From Salinibacterium hongtaonis (GTDB lineage Bacteria > Actinomycetota > Actinomycetes > Actinomycetales > Microbacteriaceae): 64,000 nt of DNA. Position 1 is the stretch's first letter. Each line of letters opens with the position of its first letter. A model generated the notes under the pieces. It saw only the letters and a list, made by a program, of their open reading frames with translations. It was not told the DNA's origin and made no database searches. Shown piece after piece: positions 7,678-16,678 of this stretch. A program made the translations under genes and the position numbers. The stretch covers positions 248,001-312,000 of the forward strand of contig NZ_CP026951.1 of assembly GCF_003065485.1 (NCBI RefSeq), read 5' to 3'.

Positions 7678-8718
7678 TTACTTCGGGATGGAAACGGATT
7701 GCAGGGTTCCCCGCGCCTGGAGCCTGCGCCACGTTTTCGTGACGAGCCCCTGGATGCCGTGGGGAGCGATGATCACTACCAGCACAAGCACGATGCCGAA
7801 CAGTGCGATCGCGAGATTGCCGTCGAGGCGCTGTGCGACCTCGGGTGGCAAGGACAGGCTCTTGGTGAGTGAGCCGATGGCCTCCGGCAGGAGCACCAGG
7901 AGCACGGAGCCCCAGATTGCGCCAGCCAGGGTGCCGATCCCGCCGATGACAGCTGCCATCAGCAGGAAGAGGGAGAAGATGAGGGAGTAGGCGCCGGGGC
8001 TGGCGCTCTGAGTGATGAAGGCGAGTAGACCGCCGCCGATTCCGGCAGCGGCGGAGCTCACCGTGAACGCCACAACCTTGGTGCGATAGACGTTGATGCC
8101 CGAGATAGACGCTGCTACCTCGTTATCGCGAACTGCGCGCATCTGGCGGCCGAAGTTGCTGCGGAGCAGGTTCTGAAGCAGCAGCAGCACGAGCGCCGCG
8201 CAGGCGATCGCTACCCATGCCTGGAACATCTCGGTGCTTCCCCGACCCTCGAGGCCCTCAGGCTTGCGGGCGACGGTCACCCAGAGGCCCATGTCTCCGC
8301 CGAAGACGTTGGAGAACGTGCTCGTGAAGGCGGGCAGCGCGAGCACTACCGCCAGGGTTACGCCGGCGAGGTAGGGCCCATGGAGCCTGGCGCCGGCAAT
8401 GCCGATGACGAAGCCCAGGATTGCAGAACCGACGACCGCCGCGACCAGCGGCAGCACGAGCAGCAGGACACCGTCGATCTCTGCCTCGCCCAGGGCGTTT
8501 GCCGTGAATGCGTAGCAGTAGGCACCGCATGCCATGAGCGCTGCGTGACCGAGCGAGAGCTGCCCGTTGACGCCCGTGAGCATCGTGAGGCCTCCAACTG
8601 CGCACAGGTAGGCGGCGATGGTTGCCAGCTGAAAGTTGCGGAACGGTTCGAAGACGAAGGTGAGCGCCACGACGAGCACGAAGCCGACGGCGGCGAGGAT
8701 TGCGGTGGTGCGGCTCAT
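7678..8718 (-). CDS. livM: Liv-type ABC permease LivM
   Basis: A 346-residue integral membrane permease with about eight to ten hydrophobic segments. The LivM signature NGQLSLGHAALMACGAY (about residues 51-67) is present, and the protein opens with a long hydrophobic N-terminus. It forms the inner-membrane channel with LivH and is driven by LivF and LivG. Its ATG overlaps the LivH stop by four bases, indicating coupled translation. Confidence 0.93.
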   Translation of the reverse strand: MSRTTAILAAVGFVLVVALTFVFEPFRNFQLATIAAYLCAVGGLTMLTGVNGQLSLGHAALMACGAYCYAFTANALGEAEIDGVLLLVLPLVAAVVGSAILGFVIGIAGARLHGPYLAGVTLAVVLALPAFTSTFSNVFGGDMGLWVTVARKPEGLEGRGSTEMFQAWVAIACAALVLLLLQNLLRSNFGRQMRAVRDNEVAASISGINVYRTKVVAFTVSSAAAGIGGGLLAFITQSASPGAYSLIFSLFLLMAAVIGGIGTLAGAIWGSVLLVLLPEAIGSLTKSLSLPPEVAQRLDGNLAIALFGIVLVLVVIIAPHGIQGLVTKTWRRLQARGTLQSVSIPK

Positions 8719-9596
8719 GCTGTGCGCTCCTTAGTGGCCGAGAAAATACCGCCGGGCTTGATCAGGAGAACGGCGAGCAGCAGGACGAGAACGGCTACGG
8801 GGGAGAGCGTTGCGCCAAGATAACCGCTTACCCAGCTGAGCAATACCCCCACTGCGAGGCCCCCCAAGACCGCGCCTGGCGCGGAGTCCAGCCCACCGAC
8901 AACCGCGATGGCGAACGCGTAGACAAAGACCAGGTCGGTGGAGTGAGGGTTGAGGCCCATCTCGGTGGGGATGACCAGGAGGGCCGCAAGCGCGCTAATC
9001 GCGGAGGCGAGCATCCATCCGAGTGTGATCATGCGAGAGGAACGCACCCCGAGCAGCCGAGCGAGATCGGGAGAGAAGGCCGCTGCCCGCATGCGAAGCC
9101 CGATATTCGTTTTGCCGAAGAGAAGGGCGAGACCGACGACCACAAACGCGACGCAGGCGAAGACGAATAGGTCATAGGCCGAGATCGTGAGTCCGGGGAG
9201 CCAGGGGAGTGGGTCCTGGCTGAACGGCGTGACCATCGGGTAGAAGGTGTTGCCGAACAGCATTCCGACGACGGACTGAATGATGAGCAGCACCCCCAGA
9301 GCGGCAATCACCGAGTTGAGGGGGTTGATGCGGTCGTCAACAAACTGCATCACACCGCGTTCGACGGCGGCACCGATGAGCGCACCACCCACCAGCGCGG
9401 CGGCAAGACCAGCCCAGTAGTTTCCGGTGAGGCTTGTGACCACGAAGGCGACGTAGGTTGCCGCCATAGCCATCGCACCCTGCGAGAAGTTGACGATGCG
9501 AGCGGCCCGCCAGATGAGCACGAGCGAGAGCGCGAAGGCCGCGTAGACGGCGCCGCGAGCGAGCCCGTCGACCGTGAGAAAGATAAACCGTTCCAT
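8715..9596 (-). CDS. livH: Liv-type ABC permease LivH
   Basis: A 293-residue membrane protein with about eight hydrophobic segments. The LivH motif appears as RIVNFSQGAMAM near residues 33-44, and GGLDSAPGAVLGGLAVG occurs in the C-terminal half. It pairs with LivM. The start codon overlaps the preceding livF stop in the arrangement TAATG, and the 3' end overlaps the livM start. Confidence 0.93.
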   Translation of the reverse strand: MERFIFLTVDGLARGAVYAAFALSLVLIWRAARIVNFSQGAMAMAATYVAFVVTSLTGNYWAGLAAALVGGALIGAAVERGVMQFVDDRINPLNSVIAALGVLLIIQSVVGMLFGNTFYPMVTPFSQDPLPWLPGLTISAYDLFVFACVAFVVVGLALLFGKTNIGLRMRAAAFSPDLARLLGVRSSRMITLGWMLASAISALAALLVIPTEMGLNPHSTDLVFVYAFAIAVVGGLDSAPGAVLGGLAVGVLLSWVSGYLGATLSPVAVLVLLLAVLLIKPGGIFSATKERTA

Positions 9597-10312
9597 TAGA
9601 ACCCCAGGTAGGTGTGTCGAAGTTCAGTGTCGGAGGCCAGCTCCTCGGCGGGGCGAGACGCGACGACGCGACCCAGGTTGAGCACGACACCGTGGTCTGA
9701 AATGGAGAGCGCGCTCCGTACGTTCTGTTCGATGAGCAGAACCGTGAGCCCGGTCTCGTCGCGGAGCTGGGCAAGCAGCGCAAGAATCTGGGCCGTGATG
9801 CGGGGGGCAAGGCCGAGCGACGGCTCGTCGAGCATCAAAAGCTTGGGCTGAGCCATGAGTGCGCGGCCGATCGCCAACATCTGGCGCTCGCCGCCCGAGA
9901 GCTGATGACCTGCGGACGTGCGGCGCTTCTGCAGAGGCTCGAAGAGTTCGTAGACCTGCGCGAGCGTTCGAGCAGATTCTGCTGAGTTGCGCCGCCACAG
10001 GCCGCCGAGTCGCAGATTCTCATCAACCGTGAGCTCGGTGATCACACCGCGGCCCTCGGGCACCAGGGCCACGCCGTGTCGAACCATGTCTTCGACCTTC
10101 ACGGCCGCCAGGTCTGTGCCGTCAACGTGGATGCTCCCGGCGGTCGGTCTGATCTGGCCCATGATGGTTCGAAGCAGGGTCGTCTTGCCGGCGCCGTTCG
10201 CGCCGACGACCGCCGCGATGCTCCCGGCCGCGACCGTGAGGTTGATGTCGTGAAGCACGGGGATTGCACCGTAACCGGCGCTCACGCCGCTGAGAGTCAG
10301 GAGGTCGCTCAT
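9596..10312 (-). CDS. livF: Liv-type ABC ATPase LivF
   Basis: A 238-residue ATP-binding subunit. Walker A GANGAGKTTLL, signature LSGGERQM, Walker B LLMLDEPSLGL and the switch histidine segment that is LIEQN in this subfamily are all visible. The length is normal for LivF. Its start overlaps the livG stop by four bases. Confidence 0.94.
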   Translation of the reverse strand: MSDLLTLSGVSAGYGAIPVLHDINLTVAAGSIAAVVGANGAGKTTLLRTIMGQIRPTAGSIHVDGTDLAAVKVEDMVRHGVALVPEGRGVITELTVDENLRLGGLWRRNSAESARTLAQVYELFEPLQKRRTSAGHQLSGGERQMLAIGRALMAQPKLLMLDEPSLGLAPRITAQILALLAQLRDETGLTVLLIEQNVRSALSISDHGVVLNLGRVVASRPAEELASDTELRHTYLGF

Positions 10313-11100
10313 GCGGCATCCACCCCCAGGTAGGCGTCAGTTACGGCGGGGTCGGCCGAAACCTGCTCCGGGGTGCCCTCCGCGATGAGCTTGCCGAAGT
10401 CGAGCACTGCGATTCGGTCGCAGACCGACATGACGAGGTCAACGTGGTGCTCGACAAGAACGACCGCGCAGCCGCTCTGCGGGATCTCGCGGATGAGCTG
10501 GGCAAGTTCGTCGATCTCATCGTGACCAAGTCCACCGGCTGGCTCGTCCAGCAAGAGGAGCGAGGGGTTGCTCACGAGGGCCCTGGCGATAGAGACCTTC
10601 TTGCGAATCGCATAGGGAAGGGTGTCGGGGGCCGCCGCCGCGAATGCGGCAACATTGAGCTTTTCAAGGATCGCCATTGCGCGATCCTTTTTCTCGCGCT
10701 CGTCGCGGACGGCGCGAGGCAGTGAGAGAAGCTCTTCGACGAACGTGTGACGCGTGTCGTGCTGAAGACCCGCGACAACGTTGTCGAGCACGCTCTGCCC
10801 TGCGAAGAGGCCGAGCCCCTGCAGAGTTCGAGCGATTCCATGCTTCGTCAGGGTGTGCGGATGCGGGCGGACGACAGTGCCGTCAACGGCCATCGTGCCG
10901 ATTGACGGGCGGTAGATGCCGCAGACCACGTTAAAAAGCGTGGTCTTACCAGCACCATTCGGGCCCATGATGCCGACGACGGTGCCAGGGTGCACGTCGA
11001 CCGACACCGATTCCAGCGCCGTGAGGCCGCCGAATCGGACGGTGATGTCCCTCAGCGACAGTCGCGGCGTGGATGCCGACTGGTCGGTTTGTGGAGCCAT
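10309..11100 (-). CDS. livG: Liv-type ABC ATPase LivG
   Basis: A 263-residue ATP-binding subunit with Walker A GPNGAGKTTLF, Walker B LLLLDEPAGGL and LVEHHVDLVM. The signature loop is PYAIRKKVSIARAL in place of the usual LSGGQ; a degenerate signature such as LPYGxQR is common in LivG. ATG 11100 has an AAGGAG ribosome site 8 bases upstream. It is separated from the upstream oxidoreductase gene by 76 bases without a visible terminator, so it is probably co-transcribed. Confidence 0.93.
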   Translation of the reverse strand: MAPQTDQSASTPRLSLRDITVRFGGLTALESVSVDVHPGTVVGIMGPNGAGKTTLFNVVCGIYRPSIGTMAVDGTVVRPHPHTLTKHGIARTLQGLGLFAGQSVLDNVVAGLQHDTRHTFVEELLSLPRAVRDEREKKDRAMAILEKLNVAAFAAAAPDTLPYAIRKKVSIARALVSNPSLLLLDEPAGGLGHDEIDELAQLIREIPQSGCAVVLVEHHVDLVMSVCDRIAVLDFGKLIAEGTPEQVSADPAVTDAYLGVDAA

Positions 11101-11176
11101 GCGGCACTCCTTTGTGTCGTGGAACTTTTCTTCGGGTGTGTGAAGTTGGGCGGGCGTCCGGCGGATGCCCGGAGAT

Positions 11177-12178
11177 CTAAAGCGGGGCCACTACCTCGGG
11201 GTCCGAAACCCGCACGGCGATGCGGCCGACCGTGGTTCCGTCGGCGAGTCGCTGCACCGCATCCGCTGCCTGCTCGAAGTCGACGACCTCGCTGATGAGG
11301 GGCCGGATGACTCCGCTGTTTGCGAGGCGGGTGAGCTCTTCGTGTGCCTCGGCGATGAGGTGCGGGGCCTTCTTCTCGTAGAGCCCCCAGTGCAGCCCGA
11401 GGATGCCGTAGTTCTTGACGAGGGCGTGGTTGGCGCGTGCCGACTGGATCTCGCCGCCGGCAAACCCGACGACGATGATGCGGCCTTCGAATGCGATGCA
11501 TTTGGTGGAGCGCTGGAACGTCTCGCCGCCTACGGGGTCGTAGATGACATCGGCCCCGCGACCCTGGGTGAAGTCGTTGACCATCGTCACGAAGTCTTCG
11601 TCTCGGCGGTTGATGACCAGGTCGGCCCCAGCGTCGAGCGCGACCTGGCGCTTGGCATCGCTGCCGACCACGCCGATTACGGTGGCCCCTGCTGCCTTGC
11701 CCAGTTGCACAGCTGCTGTTCCCACGCCGCCGGCCGCGGCATGGACGAGCAGCGTCTCGCCCGGCTGCAGGTTGGCGCGGCGGTGCAGGCCGAAGTAGCC
11801 GGTCTGGTAGCCGATCATGAGGGCGGAGGCCTCGGCGTCGCTCAGAGCGCTCGGTGCCGAAAAGACGACACGGGCGGGAACCACAACGTATTCGGCCATG
11901 ACGCCGATGTGGGTCGCCACGACGCGTTCGCCGACCGAAACATTGGTGACGCCTTCGCCGAGAGCGACGACATCGGCACAGAGTTCGATTCCCGGAGTGA
12001 AGGGCAGCTCAGGGCGTACCTGGTATTCGCCGCGGGCGAGAAGCACGTCGGGAAAGTTGAGGGCGACGGCCCTCGTGCGGAGAAGAACTTCGCCAGGAGC
12101 GGGGACCGGCGTCTCGAGGACGGCAATGCCCATCGCGTCGATGGGCTCTCCATTCAGGGTGACTTGCCATGCTTCCAT
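11177..12178 (-). CDS. NAD(P)H:quinone oxidoreductase-like MDR (zinc-free)
   Basis: A 333-residue medium-chain reductase of the quinone oxidoreductase/crotonyl-CoA reductase branch. The nucleotide site AAAGGVGTAAVQLGKAAGA lies around residues 147-165. The cysteine cluster of zinc alcohol dehydrogenases is absent, in contrast to the enzyme at the start of the window. The likely activity is NADPH-dependent reduction of a C=C bond or quinone. The ATG overlaps the TetR stop as TGATG, placing it in the regulator's operon. Confidence 0.88.
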   Translation of the reverse strand: MEAWQVTLNGEPIDAMGIAVLETPVPAPGEVLLRTRAVALNFPDVLLARGEYQVRPELPFTPGIELCADVVALGEGVTNVSVGERVVATHIGVMAEYVVVPARVVFSAPSALSDAEASALMIGYQTGYFGLHRRANLQPGETLLVHAAAGGVGTAAVQLGKAAGATVIGVVGSDAKRQVALDAGADLVINRRDEDFVTMVNDFTQGRGADVIYDPVGGETFQRSTKCIAFEGRIIVVGFAGGEIQSARANHALVKNYGILGLHWGLYEKKAPHLIAEAHEELTRLANSGVIRPLISEVVDFEQAADAVQRLADGTTVGRIAVRVSDPEVVAPL

Positions 12179-12771
12179 CAGTCGTGTGCCTCCTCGGTCT
12201 TCAAGCCCTTGAGGTAGAGCTCGGTGATCTGTGCTGCGAGCTGTTCCTTGGTGAGCTCGCCATCGGGCGAGTACCAGTGAGACAGATAGTGCGGGTTCGC
12301 AAAGAACGTGGCGGTGAGCACGATCGCGGGAATGTCGGTGCGAAACTCTCCCGCCGCCTGACCTCGTGCGAGGAGGGCGGTGAAAACGTCGTTGTATTCG
12401 CGACGGCGGCGTTTGACTTCGCGCTGCCGCTCATCGGAGAGCATGTGCTGCGAGCGAAAGAACACCGAGCCTTCGCTGATCCATTCGATGGAGGTAACGA
12501 TGAGGTCCTCGCACACGAGACGCATCGTCTCCAGCGGGTCGAGATCCCGGCTCACGATCTCGTCGAGGTGCTCCCGCTGCAGGGACAGCAGGCGGTCGTA
12601 GATGTCGAAGAGCAGATCGTCCTTCGACGTGAAGTAGTGGTAAAGGGCGCCCTTGGTAACCCCGGCGGCGTCGACGATCTGCTGAACGCTCGTGCGGGCG
12701 TAGCCCTGTTTCGAAAACAGCTCGACAGAAACGCGCTGGAGTTCTTCTTGGATGCTTACTGTTTTCTTCAT
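12178..12771 (-). CDS. TetR-family transcriptional repressor
   Basis: A 197-residue TetR regulator. The N-terminal helix-turn-helix is clear: QQIVDAAGVTKGALYHYF around residues 29-46, followed by SKDDLL. The C-terminal helical domain (about residues 70-197) is expected to bind the inducer, by analogy with acyl-CoA-sensing relatives. ATG 12771 is preferred over the in-frame TTG at 12783. The gene is the second of the minus-strand operon, 4 bases after the SDR stop. It is the best local candidate for recognising the three copies of the 18-bp palindrome, which would also make it autoregulated. Confidence 0.9.
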   Translation of the reverse strand: MKKTVSIQEELQRVSVELFSKQGYARTSVQQIVDAAGVTKGALYHYFTSKDDLLFDIYDRLLSLQREHLDEIVSRDLDPLETMRLVCEDLIVTSIEWISEGSVFFRSQHMLSDERQREVKRRRREYNDVFTALLARGQAAGEFRTDIPAIVLTATFFANPHYLSHWYSPDGELTKEQLAAQITELYLKGLKTEEAHD

Positions 12772-12775
12772 GGCT

Positions 12776-13519
12776 CTATCCAACAGGGGAGAGGGAGCCG
12801 CCGCCGTCTATGACGAGGGTCTGTCCTGTGATCCAGGCGGAATCCGGCGACATGAGGAACGTCACAGGCCCCGCAACATCGTCGGGAACGCCCAGGCGGG
12901 CGAGGGGATAACGGGCGGCAACTTCGTCTTCGCGACCCTCATAGAGGGCCTTGGCGAAGTTGGTCTTGATGACGGCGGGAGCAACGGCATTGACCCGGAT
13001 GCTCGGAGCCAATTCGTGGGCGAGCTGCTGGGTGAGCGAGATGAGAGCTGCCTTGGAGACCCCGTAGAAGGCGATTCCGGGAGCCGCGGTGAGGGCCGAG
13101 ATCGACGACAGGTTGACGATCGTGCTGCTGAGGCCAGCGGCGACGGCGTCCCGGCTCCAGGCTAGGGCGCCGATGACGTTGACATCGAGAATCTTGCGGG
13201 CGACGGCCTCGTCGGTCTGGAGGGCTGGGCCATAGGCCGGGTTGATGCCGGCGTTGTTAACGAGGTGGTCGACCGATCCGAACTCGTCGGAGATGCGGGA
13301 GAAGACCTCCGCCCGGTGGGCGGGATCGTCTGCCTTGCCCGCAACGGCAATAGCGACGCTCGGCCCGCCGAGCGTGGCGACCGCAGCATCCAGCGCCTCC
13401 TGACCCCGGGCCGTGATGGCGACTCGGCCGCCGTCGGCGACAAAGCGCTGAGCGATGGCGAGACCGATGCCCCGGCTTGCGCCGGTGATCAGTGCCGTTT
13501 CGCCGTCGAATCGACCCAC
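12776..13519 (-). CDS. SDR-family oxidoreductase
   Basis: A 247-residue classical SDR with TGASRGIG, NNAG, a catalytic serine in NLSSISA, and YGVSK as the Tyr-Lys pair. GTG 13519 is chosen because AAGGAG (13528-13533, minus strand) is then 8 bases away; GTG codons at 13528 and 13525 overlap or abut that ribosome site. It heads the operon with TetR and the Liv transporter, directly downstream of operator 2. It is different from the SDR at 3237 and probably acts on another hydroxy or keto intermediate. Confidence 0.9.
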   Translation of the reverse strand: MGRFDGETALITGASRGIGLAIAQRFVADGGRVAITARGQEALDAAVATLGGPSVAIAVAGKADDPAHRAEVFSRISDEFGSVDHLVNNAGINPAYGPALQTDEAVARKILDVNVIGALAWSRDAVAAGLSSTIVNLSSISALTAAPGIAFYGVSKAALISLTQQLAHELAPSIRVNAVAPAVIKTNFAKALYEGREDEVAARYPLARLGVPDDVAGPVTFLMSPDSAWITGQTLVIDGGGSLSPVG

Positions 13520-13573
13520 GTCCACCACTCCTTCGTGACAGTTCTTTGTTGCGGCAGTCTGACTCTGGTGTCA

Positions 13574-13591
13574 GAACCGACCGGTTGGTAT
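13574..13591. promoter_or_regulatory. TetR-type operator 2 in the divergent promoter region
   Basis: GAACCGACCGGTTGGTAT, the same palindrome as operators 1 and 3, sits between the divergent SDR (minus) and serine hydrolase (plus) genes. On the plus strand its right end starts a -10-like hexamer TATGTT (13589-13594), giving a leader of about 70 bases to the hydrolase. One site can therefore control both directions. Confidence 0.75.
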
Positions 13592-13670
13592 GTTTTCACC
13601 ATACATGCAGGACCACCCCACGCCGCAAGGGTTTTTGACCCCAATATTTCTCGAAGCAAAGGAGCTTCAT

Positions 13671-14837
13671 ATGAGCGACGCGATTGCATCTGCCTCCGCA
13701 GTAGTCCACGGAGAGAACGACCCACGATTCGAGTCGGTGCGAGAAGAACTACAGCGCCAACTCGATTCAGGGGAGGAGCTTGGGGCGTCTATTGCCGCGA
13801 CGATCAACGGCAAGCCGGTCATCGACCTCTGGGGCGGCTTCGCTGCCGAAGAGCGCAGTGCCGAATGGCAGCGCGACACCATCACCAATGTGTGGTCGAC
13901 AACCAAGACGGTTGTGGCACTCGCGATGCTCATGTTGGTTGACAGGGGCGAGATCGACCTCGATGCTCCGGTGGCGCGCTACTGGCCAGAGTTCGGGAGC
14001 AACGGCAAGGAGGCCATCACCGTCAAGCAGGTGATGTCTCACACCTCGGGGGTGAGCGGATGGGATCTGCCGTTCACAACCGACGACCTGTACGACCCCG
14101 AGGCGGCTGCGGCCAAGCTTGCCGCGCAGGCTCCCTGGTGGGAGCCGGGCACGGCATCCGGATACCACCTGCTGAACTACGGGCACCTGCTGGGTGAAAT
14201 CATTCGCCGAGTGACCGGGCGCACGCTCGGCGCGTTCGTGCGAGAAGAAATTGCAGAGCCTCTCGGCGCCGACTTTCACATCGGGCTCGACCGTGCCGAG
14301 TTTGGCCGGGTCGCGCATGTGGTTGCGCCGCCACCCGCGCAAATGGATCTCTCGGGACTGCCGGAGGGGCACCCTGCCCTCCGCACGTTTATGGCTCCCG
14401 TGCTCGACGCGACCGCGACCTGGACGAACGAGTGGAAGGCGGCCGAGATCGGTGGCGCGGGAGGCCAGGGCAATGCGCGTTCTGTTGCGCGAATCGAATC
14501 CGTGATCACGAACGGCGGAGAGGTCGACGGAGTTCGGCTGCTGTCGCCCGAGACGATCGACCGGATCTTTGAGCAGCAGTCTGATGGGCTTGACCTGGTG
14601 CTCTTTCAACACCTGCGGTTCGGAGTCGGCTTCGCGTTGCCGACGGAGGCGGCTCCCGTGCTGCCCCAGACGGGCAGGGTTGCGTACTGGGGAGGATGGG
14701 GCGGCTCGCTCATTGTGAACGACGTCGATCGTGGGGCGACGTTTGCCTATGTGATGAACAAGATGTCACCGGGAATCGTCGGCTCTCCACGCAGCGACGC
14801 CTACGTTTCGGCGTTCTATCGCGCGCTCGAGGGCTAA
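13671..14837 (+). CDS. Beta-lactamase-fold serine hydrolase (EstB/esterase type)
   Basis: A 388-residue protein of the class C beta-lactamase/penicillin-binding-protein fold. The catalytic S-x-x-K is visible as WSTTKTV near residues 81-87, and [14 protein letters not shown] around residue 164 holds the tyrosine-containing second motif of the esterase branch. There is no signal peptide, so it is cytoplasmic and is more likely an ester or lactone hydrolase than a resistance enzyme. ATG 13671 has a GGAG ribosome site at 6 bases. It is transcribed divergently from the TetR operon under operator 2; hydrolysis of an imported ester or lactone is an inference from context. Confidence 0.85.
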   Translation: MSDAIASASAVVHGENDPRFESVREELQRQLDSGEELGASIAATINGKPVIDLWGGFAAEERSAEWQRDTITNVWSTTKTVVALAMLMLVDRGEIDLDAPVARYWPEFGSNGKEAITVKQVMSHTSGVSGWDLPFTTDDLYDPEAAAAKLAAQAPWWEPGTASGYHLLNYGHLLGEIIRRVTGRTLGAFVREEIAEPLGADFHIGLDRAEFGRVAHVVAPPPAQMDLSGLPEGHPALRTFMAPVLDATATWTNEWKAAEIGGAGGQGNARSVARIESVITNGGEVDGVRLLSPETIDRIFEQQSDGLDLVLFQHLRFGVGFALPTEAAPVLPQTGRVAYWGGWGGSLIVNDVDRGATFAYVMNKMSPGIVGSPRSDAYVSAFYRALEG

Positions 14838-14882
14838 CAGACCGGCCCCGGCGCGTGTGTGGCGCAACAGCCGGGACCATTC

Positions 14883-14918
14883 GACCGCCGGCCTCCTCGA
14901 GGGGCGAGGCCGGCGGTC
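14883..14918. terminator. Bidirectional hairpin between convergent genes
   Basis: Perfect 13-bp stem (14883-14895 with 14906-14918), GACCGCCGGCCTC and its complement, with a 10-base loop. It lies between the convergent stops of the serine hydrolase and the thioesterase. There is no strong T run, so termination is probable but not certain. Confidence 0.65.
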
Positions 14919-14940
14919 ACCCCACCACATGAGACAGCTG

Positions 14941-15402
14941 TCATTGACGAAACGGCACGGGGTCGCCGCTCCACTGCGCGAACGTGGCGCGCAAAGCATC
15001 CGGAAGCTCGCGGGGTCTGCCCGACTCGGTGTCGACCACAACAAGGGTCGTGCTGGCGACGGCGTAGATCGTTGAGCGGTCCGGCTCGCCGAGCTCATAG
15101 GCGAGATCGACGCTTGAGCCGCCCACTCTGGTAACCCAAAGTCGCACGATGAGCGGTTCGGCGCGGTAGTTGAGGGGGGCGCGATACTCGATGCGATGGC
15201 CGGCGACGAGGCCATTGCTGCCGGAGGGGAAGAGGTCGAAAACCCCGAGCGAGGGGTCTATCCCCGGCGCTGCAAATTCGCCGAGGGGAGGAGTGAAGAG
15301 CGCGAATCGCGTGTCTTCGAGATATCGCACGAAGAAGACGTTATTCACGTGGCCGTAGGAGTCCATGTCTCCCCATCGGATGGCTACTTTGGCCTCGCGC
15401 AT
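14941..15402 (-). CDS. Acyl-CoA thioesterase (4HBT / YbgC-like hot-dog)
   Basis: A 153-residue single hot-dog domain protein. The N-terminal motif RWGDMDSYGHVNNVFFVRY contains the aspartate and the GHVNN segment typical of 4-hydroxybenzoyl-CoA thioesterase/YbgC enzymes that hydrolyse acyl-CoA. ATG 15402 has AGAGGAA upstream. It is divergent from the PucR regulator, with operator 3 between them, so it joins the TetR regulon. It may relieve CoA trapping or release the product acid. Confidence 0.88.
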   Translation of the reverse strand: MREAKVAIRWGDMDSYGHVNNVFFVRYLEDTRFALFTPPLGEFAAPGIDPSLGVFDLFPSGSNGLVAGHRIEYRAPLNYRAEPLIVRLWVTRVGGSSVDLAYELGEPDRSTIYAVASTTLVVVDTESGRPRELPDALRATFAQWSGDPVPFRQ

Positions 15403-15440
15403 TGCGGTTCCTCTTCTCTTTCTCGGAATACCCCTATAAC

Positions 15441-15458
15441 ATACCGTCTAGTCGGTTT
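15441..15458. promoter_or_regulatory. TetR-type operator 3 between thioesterase and PucR genes
   Basis: ATACCGTCTAGTCGGTTT, third copy of the palindrome. On the plus strand TATAAC (15435-15440) is a -10 candidate just ahead of it; on the minus strand the arm continues into TATGTT, matching the -10 position seen at operators 1 and 2. Confidence 0.75.
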
Positions 15459-15477
15459 GTCCGACGGGAGGTCTTCG

Positions 15478-16665
15478 ATGACGCAGCTTCTGCACACCCA
15501 AGGTAATGGTCCAGTACGCCACCTGGCGCGAGTGAGCGACCTCGACCCCGGCGCGCTCGCCGACGAGGCAATGGCTAGGGCCGAGCGCACGCTGCCGTGG
15601 TTTGGTGAGATCCCGGATCGCCGGCGTGAGCACCTCCACCTGGTCACTAAGGCCGGATTCGTGAGCTTTTTCGCGCATCTTCGTGCCCCGGGCACAGCGG
15701 ATCCGATGGACATGTTCGCCGTCGCGCCGCGAGAGCTCGTGCGTTCGGTGACGCTGCAGCAGACCTTGCAGCTCATGCGAGTGACATCGTCGCTAGTGGA
15801 AGAGAACATCGAGACCCCGCAGGACCTCGAAGCGAGCGTTGTCTTCTCCCGGCAGCTCGCGTTCGCTGCGGCCGAACTCTATGCGCAGGTTGGCGACGGC
15901 ACGGGGCTGTGGGAGCATCGGCTCGAGCAGTTCGTGATCGACGCCTCGCACAAGGGCGCGCTCACTGACTCCCTCATCGCGAGGATCCGCTCGGTGGGGT
16001 GGCGCGGCGACGGTGCTGCTGTTGCTGCGTGCGGTGAGATGCCCGAGAGCGGCGACACCGACATCGTTCGGCGCCGCGCCTGGAATGCCGGCGCAGACGT
16101 GCTCGTGGGGACCTCGTCGGGTCGCCTCATCGTGATCGCAGCGCTCGTCGAGGGGCACGAAGCGGATGAGCTGCAGGCCGTGATTGCGGCGCTGGCCGAC
16201 GGATTCGGCGCGGGACCGGTTGTGGTTGGCCCTGTCGTCGACACGATCTCCTCCGCCTGGCAGAGTCTGGTCGCCGCCAACGCCGGTGCGGATGTGGTGG
16301 GGGCGAGCGATCAGGACGCCAGGGTCGTCTATGCGGCCGACCTGCTGCCGGAGCGCGTGCTCGCGGGCGATCCGCTCGCGCGTCGTGACCTGATCAATCG
16401 CGCCTATCGCCCCCTGCGGGATTCGCGGCAGCCGCTGCTTCAGACTGTGCGGCGCTTCGTCGAGGCGGGCGGAGCGGTCGAAACGGCCGCGCGAAAGCTC
16501 GACGTGCATCCCAACACCGTGCGGTATCGCCTCAAGCGGGCCGCGGAGGTCACGGGTTTCGACCCAACGGCCGCTCGAGACGCGTTTGTGCTTCAGTGCG
16601 CCCTACGTCTCGGGCTCATGGAAGACGCCGCGGCAGTGACACCGCGACAGCCGGCGGCACGCTAG
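15478..16665 (+). CDS. PucR/CdaR-family transcriptional regulator
   Basis: A 395-residue regulator. The C-terminal PucR helix-turn-helix is clear: TVRRFVEAGGAVETAARKL then HPNTVRYRLKRA, residues about 321-354. The N-terminal 280 residues form a sensor region of no obvious fold, similar to other PucR activators. ATG 15478 is preceded by GGGAGG at 6 bases. PucR regulators usually activate catabolic operons in response to a metabolite, so this may be the activator counterpart of the TetR repressor. It converges with the next gene with a 13-base gap. Confidence 0.88.
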   Translation: MTQLLHTQGNGPVRHLARVSDLDPGALADEAMARAERTLPWFGEIPDRRREHLHLVTKAGFVSFFAHLRAPGTADPMDMFAVAPRELVRSVTLQQTLQLMRVTSSLVEENIETPQDLEASVVFSRQLAFAAAELYAQVGDGTGLWEHRLEQFVIDASHKGALTDSLIARIRSVGWRGDGAAVAACGEMPESGDTDIVRRRAWNAGADVLVGTSSGRLIVIAALVEGHEADELQAVIAALADGFGAGPVVVGPVVDTISSAWQSLVAANAGADVVGASDQDARVVYAADLLPERVLAGDPLARRDLINRAYRPLRDSRQPLLQTVRRFVEAGGAVETAARKLDVHPNTVRYRLKRAAEVTGFDPTAARDAFVLQCALRLGLMEDAAAVTPRQPAAR

Positions 16666-16678
16666 CGGTGCTGCTTCG

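Noticed and set aside
13671-14837. Beta-lactam resistance by the serine hydrolase
   Set aside because: No signal peptide, and the motif arrangement fits the EstB esterase branch.
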